Origin: Cladorhizidae sp. MBARI D1340-BT2 | Lineage: Eukaryota; Porifera; Demospongiae; Poecilosclerida; Cladorhizidae | Assembly (NCBI GenBank): GCA_028752905.1 | Contig: JAQNBH010000005.1 | Location: 4,207,812 to 4,271,811 of the forward strand | DNA: 64,000 nt | Direction: 5' to 3' | Notes under the pieces: model-generated | The model's database searches: none | What the model was told of the DNA's origin: nothing | What the model saw: only the letters and a program-made list of their open reading frames with translations | Shown here: piece by piece, positions 1 to 11,689 of the stretch | Position numbering within the stretch: the stretch's first letter is position 1 | Layout of the letters: each line of letters begins with the position of its first letter | Translations under genes and position numbers: made by a program

Positions 1-298
1 TGTACCTATGAAAGTGGCAAAGCTGTGTTCACTTCTCTGAACTTGGGAGAGACATTTCCAAGCACACCGATTTTATATTTAAAAAAAAATCCTTTATTTT
101 CTTCCTTGTACCTTACCTCAGAATTTATAAACACGAAGCATTCCAGCATGACTTTTGTCCTCGATTTGTAATTGTCTCATAACAGGATGAGAAGTTCCCA
201 CGTTGGGGTCCTAAAATGTTCCTATAGCTTTAGAAATCTTAGTGAGTATAGAATATGAAAACTCCTCAGCAAGACAACTATTAGCGGCAAAGTTTTTA

Positions 299-371
299 AG
301 TGAACATAATTTATTTTTGAGCGAACATAATTTATTTTTGAGCGAACATAATTTATTTTTGAGCAAACATT
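299..371. repeat. 21-bp tandem repeat, about 3.4 copies
   Basis: The unit GAGCGAACATAATTTATTTTT (21 bp; one position over the motif core GAGCGAACATAATTTATTTT) recurs three times with a partial copy at each end. Because 21 is a multiple of 3 it appears as a seven-residue repeat in the translated frame, but there is no reason to think it is coding. Confidence 0.85.
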
Positions 372-1069
372 TTATTGTCCCTCTTCGTTTATCCACAAAG
401 AAAATTAAATCTCAAATGCCACACCCATATAATTGGGCCATGTTGGCCATCCAGAGCCATGACTAAAAGCCACCCCCACAAAACTTGACCATGTGCCTGC
501 TTTCAAGCATAACCTTCCCTCTCAAGTCTTGGTGGTAGAGCTTTAGCTGCTGAAATGCTTCCATCTGTTCTAAAGCTACCGACCAAGAGGAATTGCAAAG
601 ACATTCTTCTGGATGTGTTCTTGAAGCTAAGTAGAATGGAAGTTCCCCCTGCACGGCATATCATTGTAGAGAGAAGAAGCTGGAGCTATACAGAGCCTGG
701 TTACTTGAGGGGTTGCCAGGTCAGTCACCCACTGGTCAGACAGTTGGTAGAGTGGGGCAGAGTGTGTGCCCCTCCCTCCATCTCCTCCAAAAAGTTCTTG
801 GTCCAACCACTATTTCGTATGCCTAGGGGGAGAAATTTCTGCAAGGGGGATGTCCCCCTTTCTCCTACCCTCCGTCCTGCAATGGAGCCTGTTTCTGCCT
901 GGTTATCTAGTGTGCACAACCAGACAATAGCCTCCATGATGATGCATACTTTTTGTCTATTTAGACATGTCCTTACAAGCAGTATGAGGCCTCTAAAGAA
1001 ATCATGTCATACCTTTAAGGGGCGGTAAATTTTTTTTTGTAACCTTCATAATGTTTTAATTTCATTGCA

Positions 1070-1830
1070 GCTTATTTTGTTACCTTGTTTCAAGAGCTTT
1101 CCAATGATATACTTTATAAAGGCTATATAGTAAATCTGTACAGTGATGACAGTATACCCCCTTAGTACTTAGAAGATAGCTTATTTCAAGAGCTTTCCAA
1201 TAATGACAGCTAGAGTAAGTATGTACAGTGATGACTAGTGTACTCCCTTAGTACCAGAAGATAGCTTGTATCAAGGGCTTTCCAGTGATATACTTTATGA
1301 AGGCTAGTACGTCTGTACAGTGATGACTAGTATACTCCCCTAATACCAGAAGATAGATTGTTTCAAATGCTTTCCAAAGATATACTTTATGAAGGCTAGT
1401 ACATCTGTACAGTGGGGACAAGTATACCTGATCAACTCTAAAATAAGTGCTTGTAACCACTTCCCATTCAGTTGTGTAACAGAATGACATAAGCACTTTA
1501 TAGGTGGGAATGTTTGTATACCAAATGCTTGCCACTGACAGTAACAAACAGACTTTATTGACTTCCAATTTCCTTTCCAAGTGGCGGAGAAAAAAATTTC
1601 ACGCTCAAAATGTGGTCACTTGAAGTAAGCTATCTTCTGGTACTAAGGGAGTAGACTAGTCATCACTGCACAGACTTACAAGTCTTCATAAGTATATCAT
1701 TGGAAAGCACTTGAAACAAGCTATCTTCTGGTACTACTAAGGGAGTATACTAGTCATCACTGTACAGACTTACTAGCCTTCATAAAGTATATCATTGGAA
1801 AGCACTTGAAACAAACTATCTTCTGGTACC
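1070..1830. repeat. Inverted cluster of about 90-bp repeats
   Basis: Four diverged direct copies of a roughly 90-bp unit (about 1070-1172, 1171-1263, 1264-1355, 1356-1430; cores CAAGAGCTTTCCAATGATAT, GTACAGTGATGACTAGTATA and TACCAGAAGATAG) are followed by two copies in the opposite orientation (1627-1720 and 1721-1829; CTATCTTCTGGTAC, TAGTCATCACTGTACAGACT, ATATCATTGGAAAGC). The arms could pair into a long imperfect hairpin with an approximately 200-bp loop at 1430-1626. This is typical of a foldback or MITE-like element, but no terminal repeat or target duplication could be fixed. Confidence 0.75.
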
Positions 1831-2266
1831 AAAATTAAGTTATGATGGTTATAAATTTTTATTGATTTTTTTTTAATGGTTCCAATTGTCTTTAGAGGTA
1901 TCATGTCTTTAGAGGAAGGCATGTTTTTGAAGAAGAATATTTAGTCATGGCTGTAGATTAGAACCTTTGAACCATCTTGCCTTTAGAAGCAGAACCTTTA
2001 TATTCATGTCTTAGAGATATTTGGGAGGCCTTAATTTCTTAGCCTAGGGAGGATGGCAACACTCTTTCCCTTGTGGCAGCACTTGCTGTGTAGCTCAAGC
2101 ACTCATTGAGAGCTACACTGGAGCTAAGACAAGTTGAATTTCTTTACCTATCTTGTTCCTTAACAGACATGCAAGAAGACCAACAGTTATTTTAGGGGGA
2201 ACTTTAAATTTTCATTCATGTAGTCTCCTTTTGTGATTATCGTCTGCTGTGTGTGATCATCCACAG

Positions 2267-2937
2267 GTGAAGGTGGTGATTCTGGGACAGGACCCGTACC
2301 ATGGACCAGGGCAGGCCCATGGCATGTGCTTCAGTGTACGAGTGGGCGTGAACCTTCCCCCCAGCCTCCACAACATCTACAAGGAGCTGAGGAGTGATCT
2401 GGATGAGTTTCAACACCCTAATCATGGTTATCTGGTGGGCTGGGCCAGGCAGGGGGTCTTGCTGCTCAATACATGTCTGACGGTCAAACACAAGGAGCCA
2501 AAGTCACACTCAGGCATAGTGCGTCTCACATGATTGTCACGTGATGTTCAGTTGTACCACCATGTTGTGACCTTGTTCATTCAGGGCTAGTCATGTGATT
2601 TTGGTCACACTACCATGTTCATCTGTGGCTGGTCACATGCTTTGGTCACCATGTCATGTCCACATTCATCTAGGGCTGGGAGAGTTTCACAGATGCAGTG
2701 GTGCACTGGTTGAACAGCAAGACAAGCGAATTGGTGTTTTTGCTCTGGGGCAAGGATGCCCAGAAGAAGGGCTCCTTTGTTGATAGCAAAAAACACTGCG
2801 TGCTTAAGTCCGTGCATCCTTCTCCTCTCTCTGCTCATAAAGGGTTCCTGGGTTGCAAGCACTTCTCACAAACCAACACGTATTTGCGGGAGAAGGGGAA
2901 AAAGGAAATAGACTGGAGTTGTCTACCAAAGAAATAA
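2267..2937 (+). CDS. Uracil-DNA glycosylase, 3' two exons
   Basis: Exons 2267-2518 and 2674-2937 join in frame (GT donor GTGCGT, acceptor CTAG). The product is the C-terminal 171 residues of a family 1 uracil-DNA glycosylase, which hydrolyses the N-glycosidic bond of uracil in DNA to start base excision repair in nucleus and mitochondria. The first exon opens with the water-activating motif GQDPYHG (catalytic Asp), followed by the LLLN uracil-recognition segment with its conserved Asn. The second exon has the DNA-intercalation loop HPSPLS with the catalytic His, then the GCKHF and IDW segments seen near the C terminus of human UNG. All catalytic residues are present and there is no break. The junction S-G-I/G-W-E has the same length as human S-K-E-R-G-W-E. 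The N-terminal half, including any organelle or nuclear targeting peptide, lies outside the window or was not recognised. The stop codon is TAA at 2935-2937. Confidence 0.96.
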
Positions 2938-2938
2938 A
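2933..2938 (+). promoter_or_regulatory. AATAAA poly(A) hexamer overlapping UNG stop
   Basis: The sequence AAA-TAA-ACA at the end of UNG contains AATAAA at 2933-2938, so the stop codon sits inside a canonical poly(A) hexamer. A second AATAAA lies at 3436-3441, about 500 bp downstream, and would give a normal-length 3' UTR. Which one is used cannot be read from sequence. Confidence 0.4.
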
Positions 2939-4269
2939 CATGTTAATTTTAAAAAAGAGCATTTTCTATACCCTGCTCCATCCCTTTCATTCCTCTATCC
3001 CATTCGTTCCCTGTGTGTATATTATACATCTTGATTCATTGTCACCCACACAATATCCCATCGTCACTTTATAGTGTATTTATCACCCACACTGTATCAA
3101 TGCTTTTTTTAATTAATATTATTATTATTATGAATGTCAGTACATGTATAATGTAAACTAGGTCCAGTGGCTTGATCCAGGAATGTGTGCACTTTATAGA
3201 AGTGCCATATATACATATATATATCAAGGATACAATAGGTGTTCAACTGAGTTGTTAAATCACTTCCATGGTAGTTACTGGTTACTGGTCTGGCATGCCT
3301 CAGGGATGAGAAAAGCAGTTGACTAAGCTAAGTTAGGTAGTTATATACCTGGCACACTGCACTGCTGGGCAGGGTTTTGTCGCTGTACCCCACACACCAC
3401 CAAAAAGTAGCTACTCCCTATATGAAAAGGTTTGCAATAAAGTAGAGCTAATTACTGTGGTACAGTATACCACTAGCCTATAATTATATTACACCTATGC
3501 TATTGTTACTGTGGTACAGTATACCACACCTATTACACCTATGTTATTGTGCTACTGTCGTTTTATTTGTACTGCTGTCGTCAATTGGTGTGCAGATTAG
3601 TCCTGATTGGAGTCATTTTGGAGAGATCAAAGGGAAATCTTCCGGTGCTGTCTGTCCGTGTTTCTGTGATGGTTAAAATAATCATCTCGAGTGTCTATAA
3701 AATATACACCTTCATGTATGAATAGTCATCACTAGTGGACCGACTAGAATACAGCACAGCTCTGTTCCCATGCTGGATGATGGTATAGAAATTCACTGAA
3801 GGAGGAAATGATGGGAATGCTGATTAAATGTATATACATGTAACCATTTTTAGAGAACTTGCTCCCCAATTCCTCAACATTTGCTACTTATAATTTAATC
3901 ATGAGTCAAAAGACGCGTGGAACACAGGATTCCAGAAGTAACAGAATACTAGTATTGTATTTTCAAAAGGTTGCATCAACCTGAACTTTCTCCTATTTGT
4001 GTGATAATGAATAAGTGACTGATCTTGAAAACCACTTGACTAGTGATTAGGTCTGTCACAACATCGTATACCGCATCTTTGATGTCTGGCACGACTAACA
4101 ACAAACATCACGCGACCAACTGCGTTCATGCGCGTTAAAACATTGGACCGTTACATGTGATGACCACTACCTAACATTAAGACGACGACTAACTTGGAGG
4201 GGATTTGAATCAGTGACAGTTACACCCTGCGAAACGCGCGTTGTAGCGAGCTGCGAATAGTACCACCTT
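2938..4269. other. UNG-TBC intergenic region
   Basis: No coding exon is seen. There are two copies of a small palindrome, GTGGTA-CAGTA-TACCAC, at about 3456-3472 and 3511-3527, an (ATT)n tract near 3115-3135, and a CpG-richer stretch at about 4080-4260 (several CGCG and GCGCGTT words) directly upstream of the TBC start codon that is the likely promoter region. No TATA box was identified. Confidence 0.4.
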
Positions 4270-7200
4270 ATGACCAGTCGAACTTCAGAATGCGGAGAAG
4301 TAGCTGCCTTGAAGGACACTAGCTCGCCACCAGTGTCTGACTCTGGTGTGTCCAATGGAAGCAGTCTCTGCCTATCAGATGGTGGAGCTGTACCCTCTGA
4401 ACAAGTTATGGAGCCACCTTCTATCATCTCTGATGGCGTACTCACACAGAATGCCGTTTTGGTCAGAATGGAAGGAGTGGTGGAGAAAGGTTTGTCATGC
4501 CTCAGTCTTGAGGTGTGTGCCAGTGCTGACAACCTATATATGCTGACTCGGGATGATTTGAGTGGGAGTAGTGCTGGAAGTGTGGAAGGAGTGGGACTGA
4601 ACGTGGCAGGTGAGGAAAGAGTGGAGCTGGGAGGGAGTGTAGACGATGGAGGAGTGCCGAGGATTGTATTGGATGGGCGAGAGAATATTCTACCCTTGCA
4701 GTCTACTAGTCAAGACGTGGAAACAAGTAGGGAGGCTGGAAAAGGTATGAACACTAATGAGCATTGTGTAAGAACTAAGAGTCTTCTTATAAGACAGCTT
4801 AAGTGAATTAATCACTGGTTGTTGTCGGGTATCCATATTGAGTGCCTACTTTTGTTACAAAGCGCCTACTTCATTCTCTGTCTGAACCTTCAGTTCTTAA
4901 AGGGCTGGTCATGATTATGTCCTTCCTCATCAAGGATCAATCTTTGTCTTGTTTCTAGGGGCCAGGCAACTTGTAATGTCCATGTCTGCCCATCTCTAGC
5001 ATGTGCTCTGCAACAAGTCAACTCCCCACCATCCTTCTAGCTATCCCAGTGCGTAGGCACAATCCTATGACCGTTGCTTGTTAAGTACCTATTCAGTGTT
5101 GTGCCATTTTCTTGCGTACCGATCTACAAATGCCCTGTGCATCAACCAGTGCTAATATACCATCATATGCGCTAGAATTAGAATGCACTTAATTGGTGTG
5201 TTACGTATATACCACCATGAGAGAGAGAGGAAGCGGACAGGGATAATGAAGGAGAAAAAGGAAGGTGGACGGAGAAGTGGGGGTGACAAACAAGATGTTG
5301 TTGCACTGTCCTCAAAGAGAACAGCGTCTCCACAAGGTCCTGAGTACAGACTGTCAATTGAATGTCCAGCGATCCAGCCATTGTGTTTGATCACTTAGCT
5401 ACACGTGTACATACTTATAGTACAACATTGGGCAATAGATTGCCTAAGCCTGGCTCATGTGATCACTGCTCATTCTTGGTCCCCTTCATGCATTTCCATG
5501 GCAACATTGCCAATTGGAGGTTGAAACTGTTACATACTTCACAAATATTCTATGACATAAAGAGACATGTACTGGCTATCCATATGCAATATAAGTGCAA
5601 GCAAGCCTTTATTGAATGCAGTAGTGAAGTGATGCTGTGTAGGTGAATGGTTGAAGAGTTCCCATTCATGATCGTATGATCCTTTCCATCTGTTGTATGT
5701 ATGTTCCTAAGTATAAACAGTTTTCTCATCCGAATATCATACAGCAGATATATTTCTAAACTGAACGGGCTGACAGGATATAAGTCAGGGAAATGATTGT
5801 GGGTTTTGCAGTCACATTACCTGTGAGTGTAAAGTATTCCTAGACAGACTGAGCACTGTGTTTCCTATAGCTTCAGTCACATTACTTGTGAGCATCAAGT
5901 AGTCCTATGTGTTTCCTATAACTTCAGTCACATTACCTGTGAGTATCAGACTGCTGTGTTTGCTATAACTTCAGTCACATTACCTGTGAAGCTGTGAGTG
6001 TCAAGTAAGGAGTCCTAGATAGACTGACTGTTTCCTATAACTTCAGTCACATTACCTGTGAGTATAAAGTAGTCCTAGATAGACTGCTGTGTTTCCTATA
6101 ACTTCAGTCGCATTACCTGTGAGTGTCAAATAAGGAGTCCTAGATAGACTGCTGTGTTTTGATGAACCGTAATCCAATTAGGAATGTCAACATAAGTCAT
6201 TTTACAGCTTTTTTGTGTGTCTGATCACATGCAAGTTGTAGGATACAATTCTACACTACACACAGTGGTATGATCTTTAATTAAGTGCATTCTAAATCTA
6301 ATGCACCCTCTTTTTCTTCTCTCACTCCACACTCATTCTCTATCTTTCTCTCTTCCTCCTTTTCTCCCCCTCTCTATCTCCTTCCCCCTCTCTGTTTCTC
6401 TTCCGCCTCCTCTTTTATTCTACCTCCTCTTCCCTGTCTCGCTATATTTGTTTCTCCTCCTTTCTCTACACTTCAACACTTTGACCTCCCCCTACAAAAC
6501 TTTCTTACGCTATCTCTTCATTCTCTTGTTGCTGTCTTATCTTGCCTGCTCCTCTTCACCCCTCTCCATCTTCCCTTATCTCCTCACTCCTCTCCATCTT
6601 CCCTGATCTCCTCCCTCTTCTCAATCTCCCCTATTACTCCTCGCCCCTCTCTCTCCTCGCCCCACTCACCCATAATGCCACCCTACCCTCTTTGCTCACT
6701 TCTTCTCTCCACTACACACATGACCTTCTCTACAGCTTCAAGAACTCCCTCCAGCGACAGTGGGAGCCGATCGTCCTCATCCATGGGGTATCTTGAGCCA
6801 CGGCCCACCAACAATGAGCCTCCTGCCAACCCTTGGTTCTTATCCCCTAAGGACATCCAGAAACACCTTCTGCAGAAGGTAGCCAGCCTCAGCACTCCCT
6901 CGGAGAATACCTCCGCCAAAGAGGAAGAAGCCGAGACAAGATCAGAGATGGGAATTCAAGTGGTTTCGTGTCTGCCTACCAGTCGGTCGAGCCAGTCACT
7001 GAATCAAGTGGCATCAGAGAGTGGTCGCAGATCAGCACCTTTCCTGGGAACCTTATTTCAAAGGTAGTTCACATGAACGCTCTTACTTAACACTCCATTG
7101 CTTGTGTGTGGTCAAGGTATGATTGGTCAAGGTGTGTTTAGTAAGCAGTGTATTCTACTATAATTATATATGCAGGAAGAGACCTTCATTGGGCAGTAAA

Positions 7201-10200
7201 GAACACGCACATCAGATTATGGCCGCCTCCTCTACCTCCGGACTCATTCTGCACCACAGACCAAAGTAAGACAGAGTTTGCACCTGCATTTGAAGTCTTG
7301 TTGCGGGGTGCCCAATATTGCCACACCTTTCCTGGGACTTCCCGGGATACTTGGGACTGTCCCAGGATATCCTTGATAAGGTGACTGACTGTGTAGCATG
7401 GATACCAGAGTATTTGTATCCCAGGATACTTGGGACTATCCTGGTATGTTCCTACCCCTAGCCCAAGAGTACCTATTTCCCAAGGCTTACAATAGACCTA
7501 GCCTTACGGTACCCCTAGCTCTAGCCTTACAATAGGTCTAGTCCTAGCCTTACAATAGGTCTAGTCCTAGCCTTACGGTACCCCTAGCTCTAGCCTTACA
7601 ATAGGTCTAGTCCTGGCCTTACAGTACCCCTAGCTCTAGCCTTACAATAGGTCTAGTCCTAGCCTTACGGTGCCCCTAGCTCTAGCCTTACAATAGGTCT
7701 AGTCTTAGCCTTACGGTACCCCTAGCTCTAGCCTTACAATAGGTCTAGTCCTAGCCTTACAATAGGTCTAGTCCTAGCCTTACGGTACCCCTAGCTCTAG
7801 CCTTACAATAGGTCTAGTCTTAGCCTTACAATAGGTCTAGTCCTAGCCTTACAATAGGTCTAGTCTTAGCCTTACGGTGCCCCTAGCTCTAGCCTTACAA
7901 TAGGTCTAGTCTTAGCCTTACGGTACCCCTAGCTCTAGCCTTACAATAGGTCTAGTCTTAGCCTTACGGTACCCCTAGCTCTAGCATTACAATAGCCCTA
8001 GCCTTACAATAGGTCTAGTCCTAGCCTTACAATAGGTCTAGTCCTAGCCTTACGGTACCCCTAGCTCTAGCCTTACAATAGGTCTAGTCCTAGCCTTACG
8101 GTACCCCTAGCTCTAGCCTTACAATAGGTCTAGTCCTGGCCTTACAGTACCCCTAGCTCTAGCCTTACAATAGGTCTAGTCCTAGCCTTACGGTGCCCCT
8201 AGCTCTAGCCTTACAATAGGTCTAGTCTTAGCCTTACGGTACCCCTAGCTCTAGCCTTACAATAGGTCTAGTCCTAGCCTTACAATAGGTCTAGTCCTAG
8301 CCTTACGGTACCCCTAGCTCTAGCCTTACAATAGGTCTAGTCTTAGCCTTACAATAGGTCTAGTCCTAGCCTTACAATAGGTCTAGTCTTAGCCTTACGG
8401 TGCCCCTAGCTCTAGCCTTACAATAGGTCTAGTCTTAGCCTTACGGTACCCCTAGCTCTAGCCTTACAATAGGTCTAGTCTTAGCCTTACGGTACCCCTA
8501 GCTCTAGCATTACAATAGCCCTAGCCTTACAATAGGTCTAGTCCTAGCCTTACAATAGGTCTAGTCCTAGCCTTACGGTACCCCTAGCTCTAGCCTTACA
8601 ATAGGTCTAGTCCTAGCCTTACGGTACCCCTAGCTCTAGCCTTACAATAGGTCTCGGTACCCCTAGCTCTAGCCTTACAATAGGTCTAGTCCTAGCCTTA
8701 CGGTACCCCTAGCTCTAGCCTTACAATAGGTCTAGTCCTAGCCTTACAGTACCCTTAGATCTAGCCCTACAATAGTCCTAGTCATAGCTTTACAGTACCC
8801 CTAGCCCTAGTCTTATAATCCCCTAGCCCTAGCATTGCAATCCCCTAGCCCTAGTCTTATAATCCCCTAGCCCTAGCATTGCAATCCCATAGCCCTAGCA
8901 TTCCAATCCCCTAGCCCTAGCATTGCAATCCCCTAGCCCTAGCATTGCAATCCCCTAGCCCTAGCATTGCAATCCCCTAGCCCTAGCGTTGCAATCCCCT
9001 AGCCCTAGTCTTATAATCCCCTAGCCCTAGCATTGCAATCCCCTAGCCCTAGCATTGCAATCCCCTAGCCCTATCCCCTAGCCCTAGCATTGCAATCCCC
9101 TTTGCAATCCCCTAGCCATAGTCTTATAATACCCTAGCCCTAGTCTTATAATACCCTAGCCCTAGTCTTATAATACCCTAGCCCTAGCCTTATAATACCC
9201 TAGCTCTAGCCTTACAATAGTAGTCTTATAATACCCTAGCCCTAGTATTGCAATCCTTTAGCCCTAGCCTTGCCACTGGACTCAACCCTAGAATATACTT
9301 ACCCCATTGAATACCTCTAGCCCCAGCCCCCCTTCATAGTACCACAAGACTACACATTTCTCATGCCTACATCTCCACAACTCGTTTACGCTCTGCTTTA
9401 TGGAGAGCAAGTGACTGCTCAGTTGATATAGTGAGAATTTTGTTCTTCTCTGCTGTTTGGTTTGTGGAGTTTTCCTTTGCAACGGTTAAAGGAATGGTAT
9501 GTGCTGACTTGTTTAATGTACAAGAAGAGTTAGAAAAGGTGTTTAAGAAGGAGAGGTTTCCTTGTTCTTCTCTGCTTGGTTTGTGGGGTTCTCCCCTGCC
9601 ACAATGATGAAGGAAATGGAGCTGGTACCACCTCTACCTAGTGGCTGACTCTTGTAACAAAGCACCCACAATAACAACTGCAAGGTTTAGCATGTGTTGG
9701 TTGTGTAGTGTACAACAAGATGAGGCAAGTTCTGAGCTACTGCCATACTATATGGAGACAACAAAAATTAACAACTTTAATAAAACTTACCCTAGCCCTA
9801 CCCTAGCTAAAACAACAACTAGAAACGAAATGCTTTATTTCTTATAAAGCAATCGACTGTTTGCCATCTAAAATCATGTTAATATTAGTGTACATGATTT
9901 TAAGTGGTAAAGGGTTGTCTAATTGTTACGCGTATATTTGTTGTCTGGTTTTGGGGTGATTATGTTAAAGAGGTTAAGTGGTTCCACTTGAGTTGTGGTT
10001 AGTGACCATCACAACAAGGCCTGTCCTAGCCTCAACAGTATTAAACTTTGATCTTAGCTATATCAACATCCGGCGGCAAACTGCAGCTATATCAACATCC
10101 TGCAGCAAACTGCTAGCTAGCTATATCAACATCCAGCAACAAACTGCTAGCTAGCTATATCAACATCCAGCAACAAACTGCTAGCTAGCTATATCAACAT

Positions 10201-11656
10201 CCAGCAACAAACTGCTAGCTAGCTATATCAACATCCAGCAACAAACTGCTAGCTAGCTATATCAACATCCGGCAGCAAACTGCTAGCTAGCTCTATCAAC
10301 ATCCAGCAACAAACTGCTAGCTAGCTATATCAACATCCAGCAGCAAACTGCTAGCTAGCTATATCAACATCCAGCAACAAACTGCTAGCTAGCTATATCA
10401 ACATCCAGCAACAAACTGCTAGCTAGCTATATCAACATCCGGCAGCAAACTGCTAGCTAGCTCTATCAACATCCAGCAACAAACTGCTAGCTAGCTATAT
10501 CAACATCCAGCAGCAAACTGCTAACTAGCTATATCAACATCCAGCAACAAACTGCTAGCTAGCTATATCAACATCCGGCAGCAAACTGCTAGCTAGCTAT
10601 AGCAACATCCAGCAACAAACTGCTAGCTAGCTATATCAATATCCAGCAACAAACTGCTAGCTAGCTATGTCAACATCCAGCAATGACCTGCTAGACTAGC
10701 TATTTGGAAAACCTGATGCTACATGAATCTATAGAGCACCTTAACCTGACAGACTGCCTGCCTTCAGGCATTCTCATTTGCTCTGGTGTCCTATGGAATT
10801 TAAGACGCCTTCTCACAGGCAGGGGAAGCAGTAGCAAAGAGAGTGGGGGTTCTGGGCCACTTCGAATAGTGATCCAGAACACTCCCCTCCCTATTACCAC
10901 AGGGCATAATACATGCCTCAACAGTGCCACACAGAGTCCTACCAGAACCCAGAATCTGTCCAGAAGCTATGCAGAACCTGCCCACACAGAGCGTGCCTAC
11001 ACACCAGGAGAGAAGCCATCTTGGACGCCCCATCCCGTCTATGGGGATTCTCTTACCACCCAAAACCACATCCACTCCGCCCCTACTATGGTAAAGGATT
11101 CCTCTGGTATAGGGAGCTGTTTTGAGACATCCTAGTACCACCACATATAGCTACACCTATAAAATCTCCCCCCCCCCCCCAATCCTTTTTCCAACCTGGC
11201 CTAAACTTACTGTGGATTTCAGCCATTTCTGAGCCTTCGAGTGCTGCTTAAGTGGTCCGGGCTATGTACTTTGCACCTGGCCAGGTATTGGGATATTAGT
11301 CCATTTTTACCGGAGATATACATTTAGTTTACTGTTTACATATATTATATATACTTTGTGCAACCAACCATTTACATGGTGCCATCTTGGGAGATTTCCA
11401 GAGAGGCTGCACTTTGCTGTCCCCCCCCCCCCCCCCCTAAGTGTAAAACGCCTTGCTGACCTGGCCATGTTGCTGCGGAAAAGAATTTGAAAGCCCACAG
11501 AGCCGCTGGACCAGAGGCGTGTCTGCACAGCAGCAAGATGGGCAGGGGTCCAAGTTTGAAAACTGGAAGCCCACATTTGATAGGCTGACTGCATGTTATC
11601 AACTTCCGAGTAGCACAAGAGCTTTGCACAAAAACTATGAGAGCTAGTTGCGGGAA

Positions 11657-11689
<33 letters not shown>

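Larger units (their letters stand above)
1..2266. other. Upstream UNG intron/flank, no exon recognised
   Basis: No upstream UNG exon (the conserved segment ending in the VFTWT-like motif before the catalytic exon) could be found here, so the preceding exon is either outside the window or too diverged to see. The stretch contains a short 21-bp repeat, an inverted repeat cluster and otherwise unassigned sequence. An open frame at 555-1028 (+) has no recognisable domain and is not called as a gene. A pyrimidine-poor acceptor ending in CACAG at 2266 closes the intron. Confidence 0.5.
4745..6735. other. TBC intron 1: repeats and pyrimidine tract
   Basis: The 2-kb first intron has no recognised coding sequence. 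It holds a dispersed-copy array at about 5811-6155 and ends in a pyrimidine tract at about 6303-6735. A short open frame at 5183-5398 is charged but has no recognised domain and no fitting splice sites. Confidence 0.55.

Noticed and set aside
555..1028. 157-codon + strand open frame
   Set aside because: No recognisable domain, ordinary length for chance, no fitting splice sites to UNG.
8790..9260. CCCTAG-rich repeat as interstitial telomere
   Set aside because: The animal telomere unit is TTAGGG/CCCTAA; this is a 22-bp unit with CCCTAG and is part of a larger minisatellite.
10704..11135. 143-codon + strand open frame in TBC intron 3
   Set aside because: Outside the arrays but phases do not fit between neighbouring exons, which already join in frame without it.
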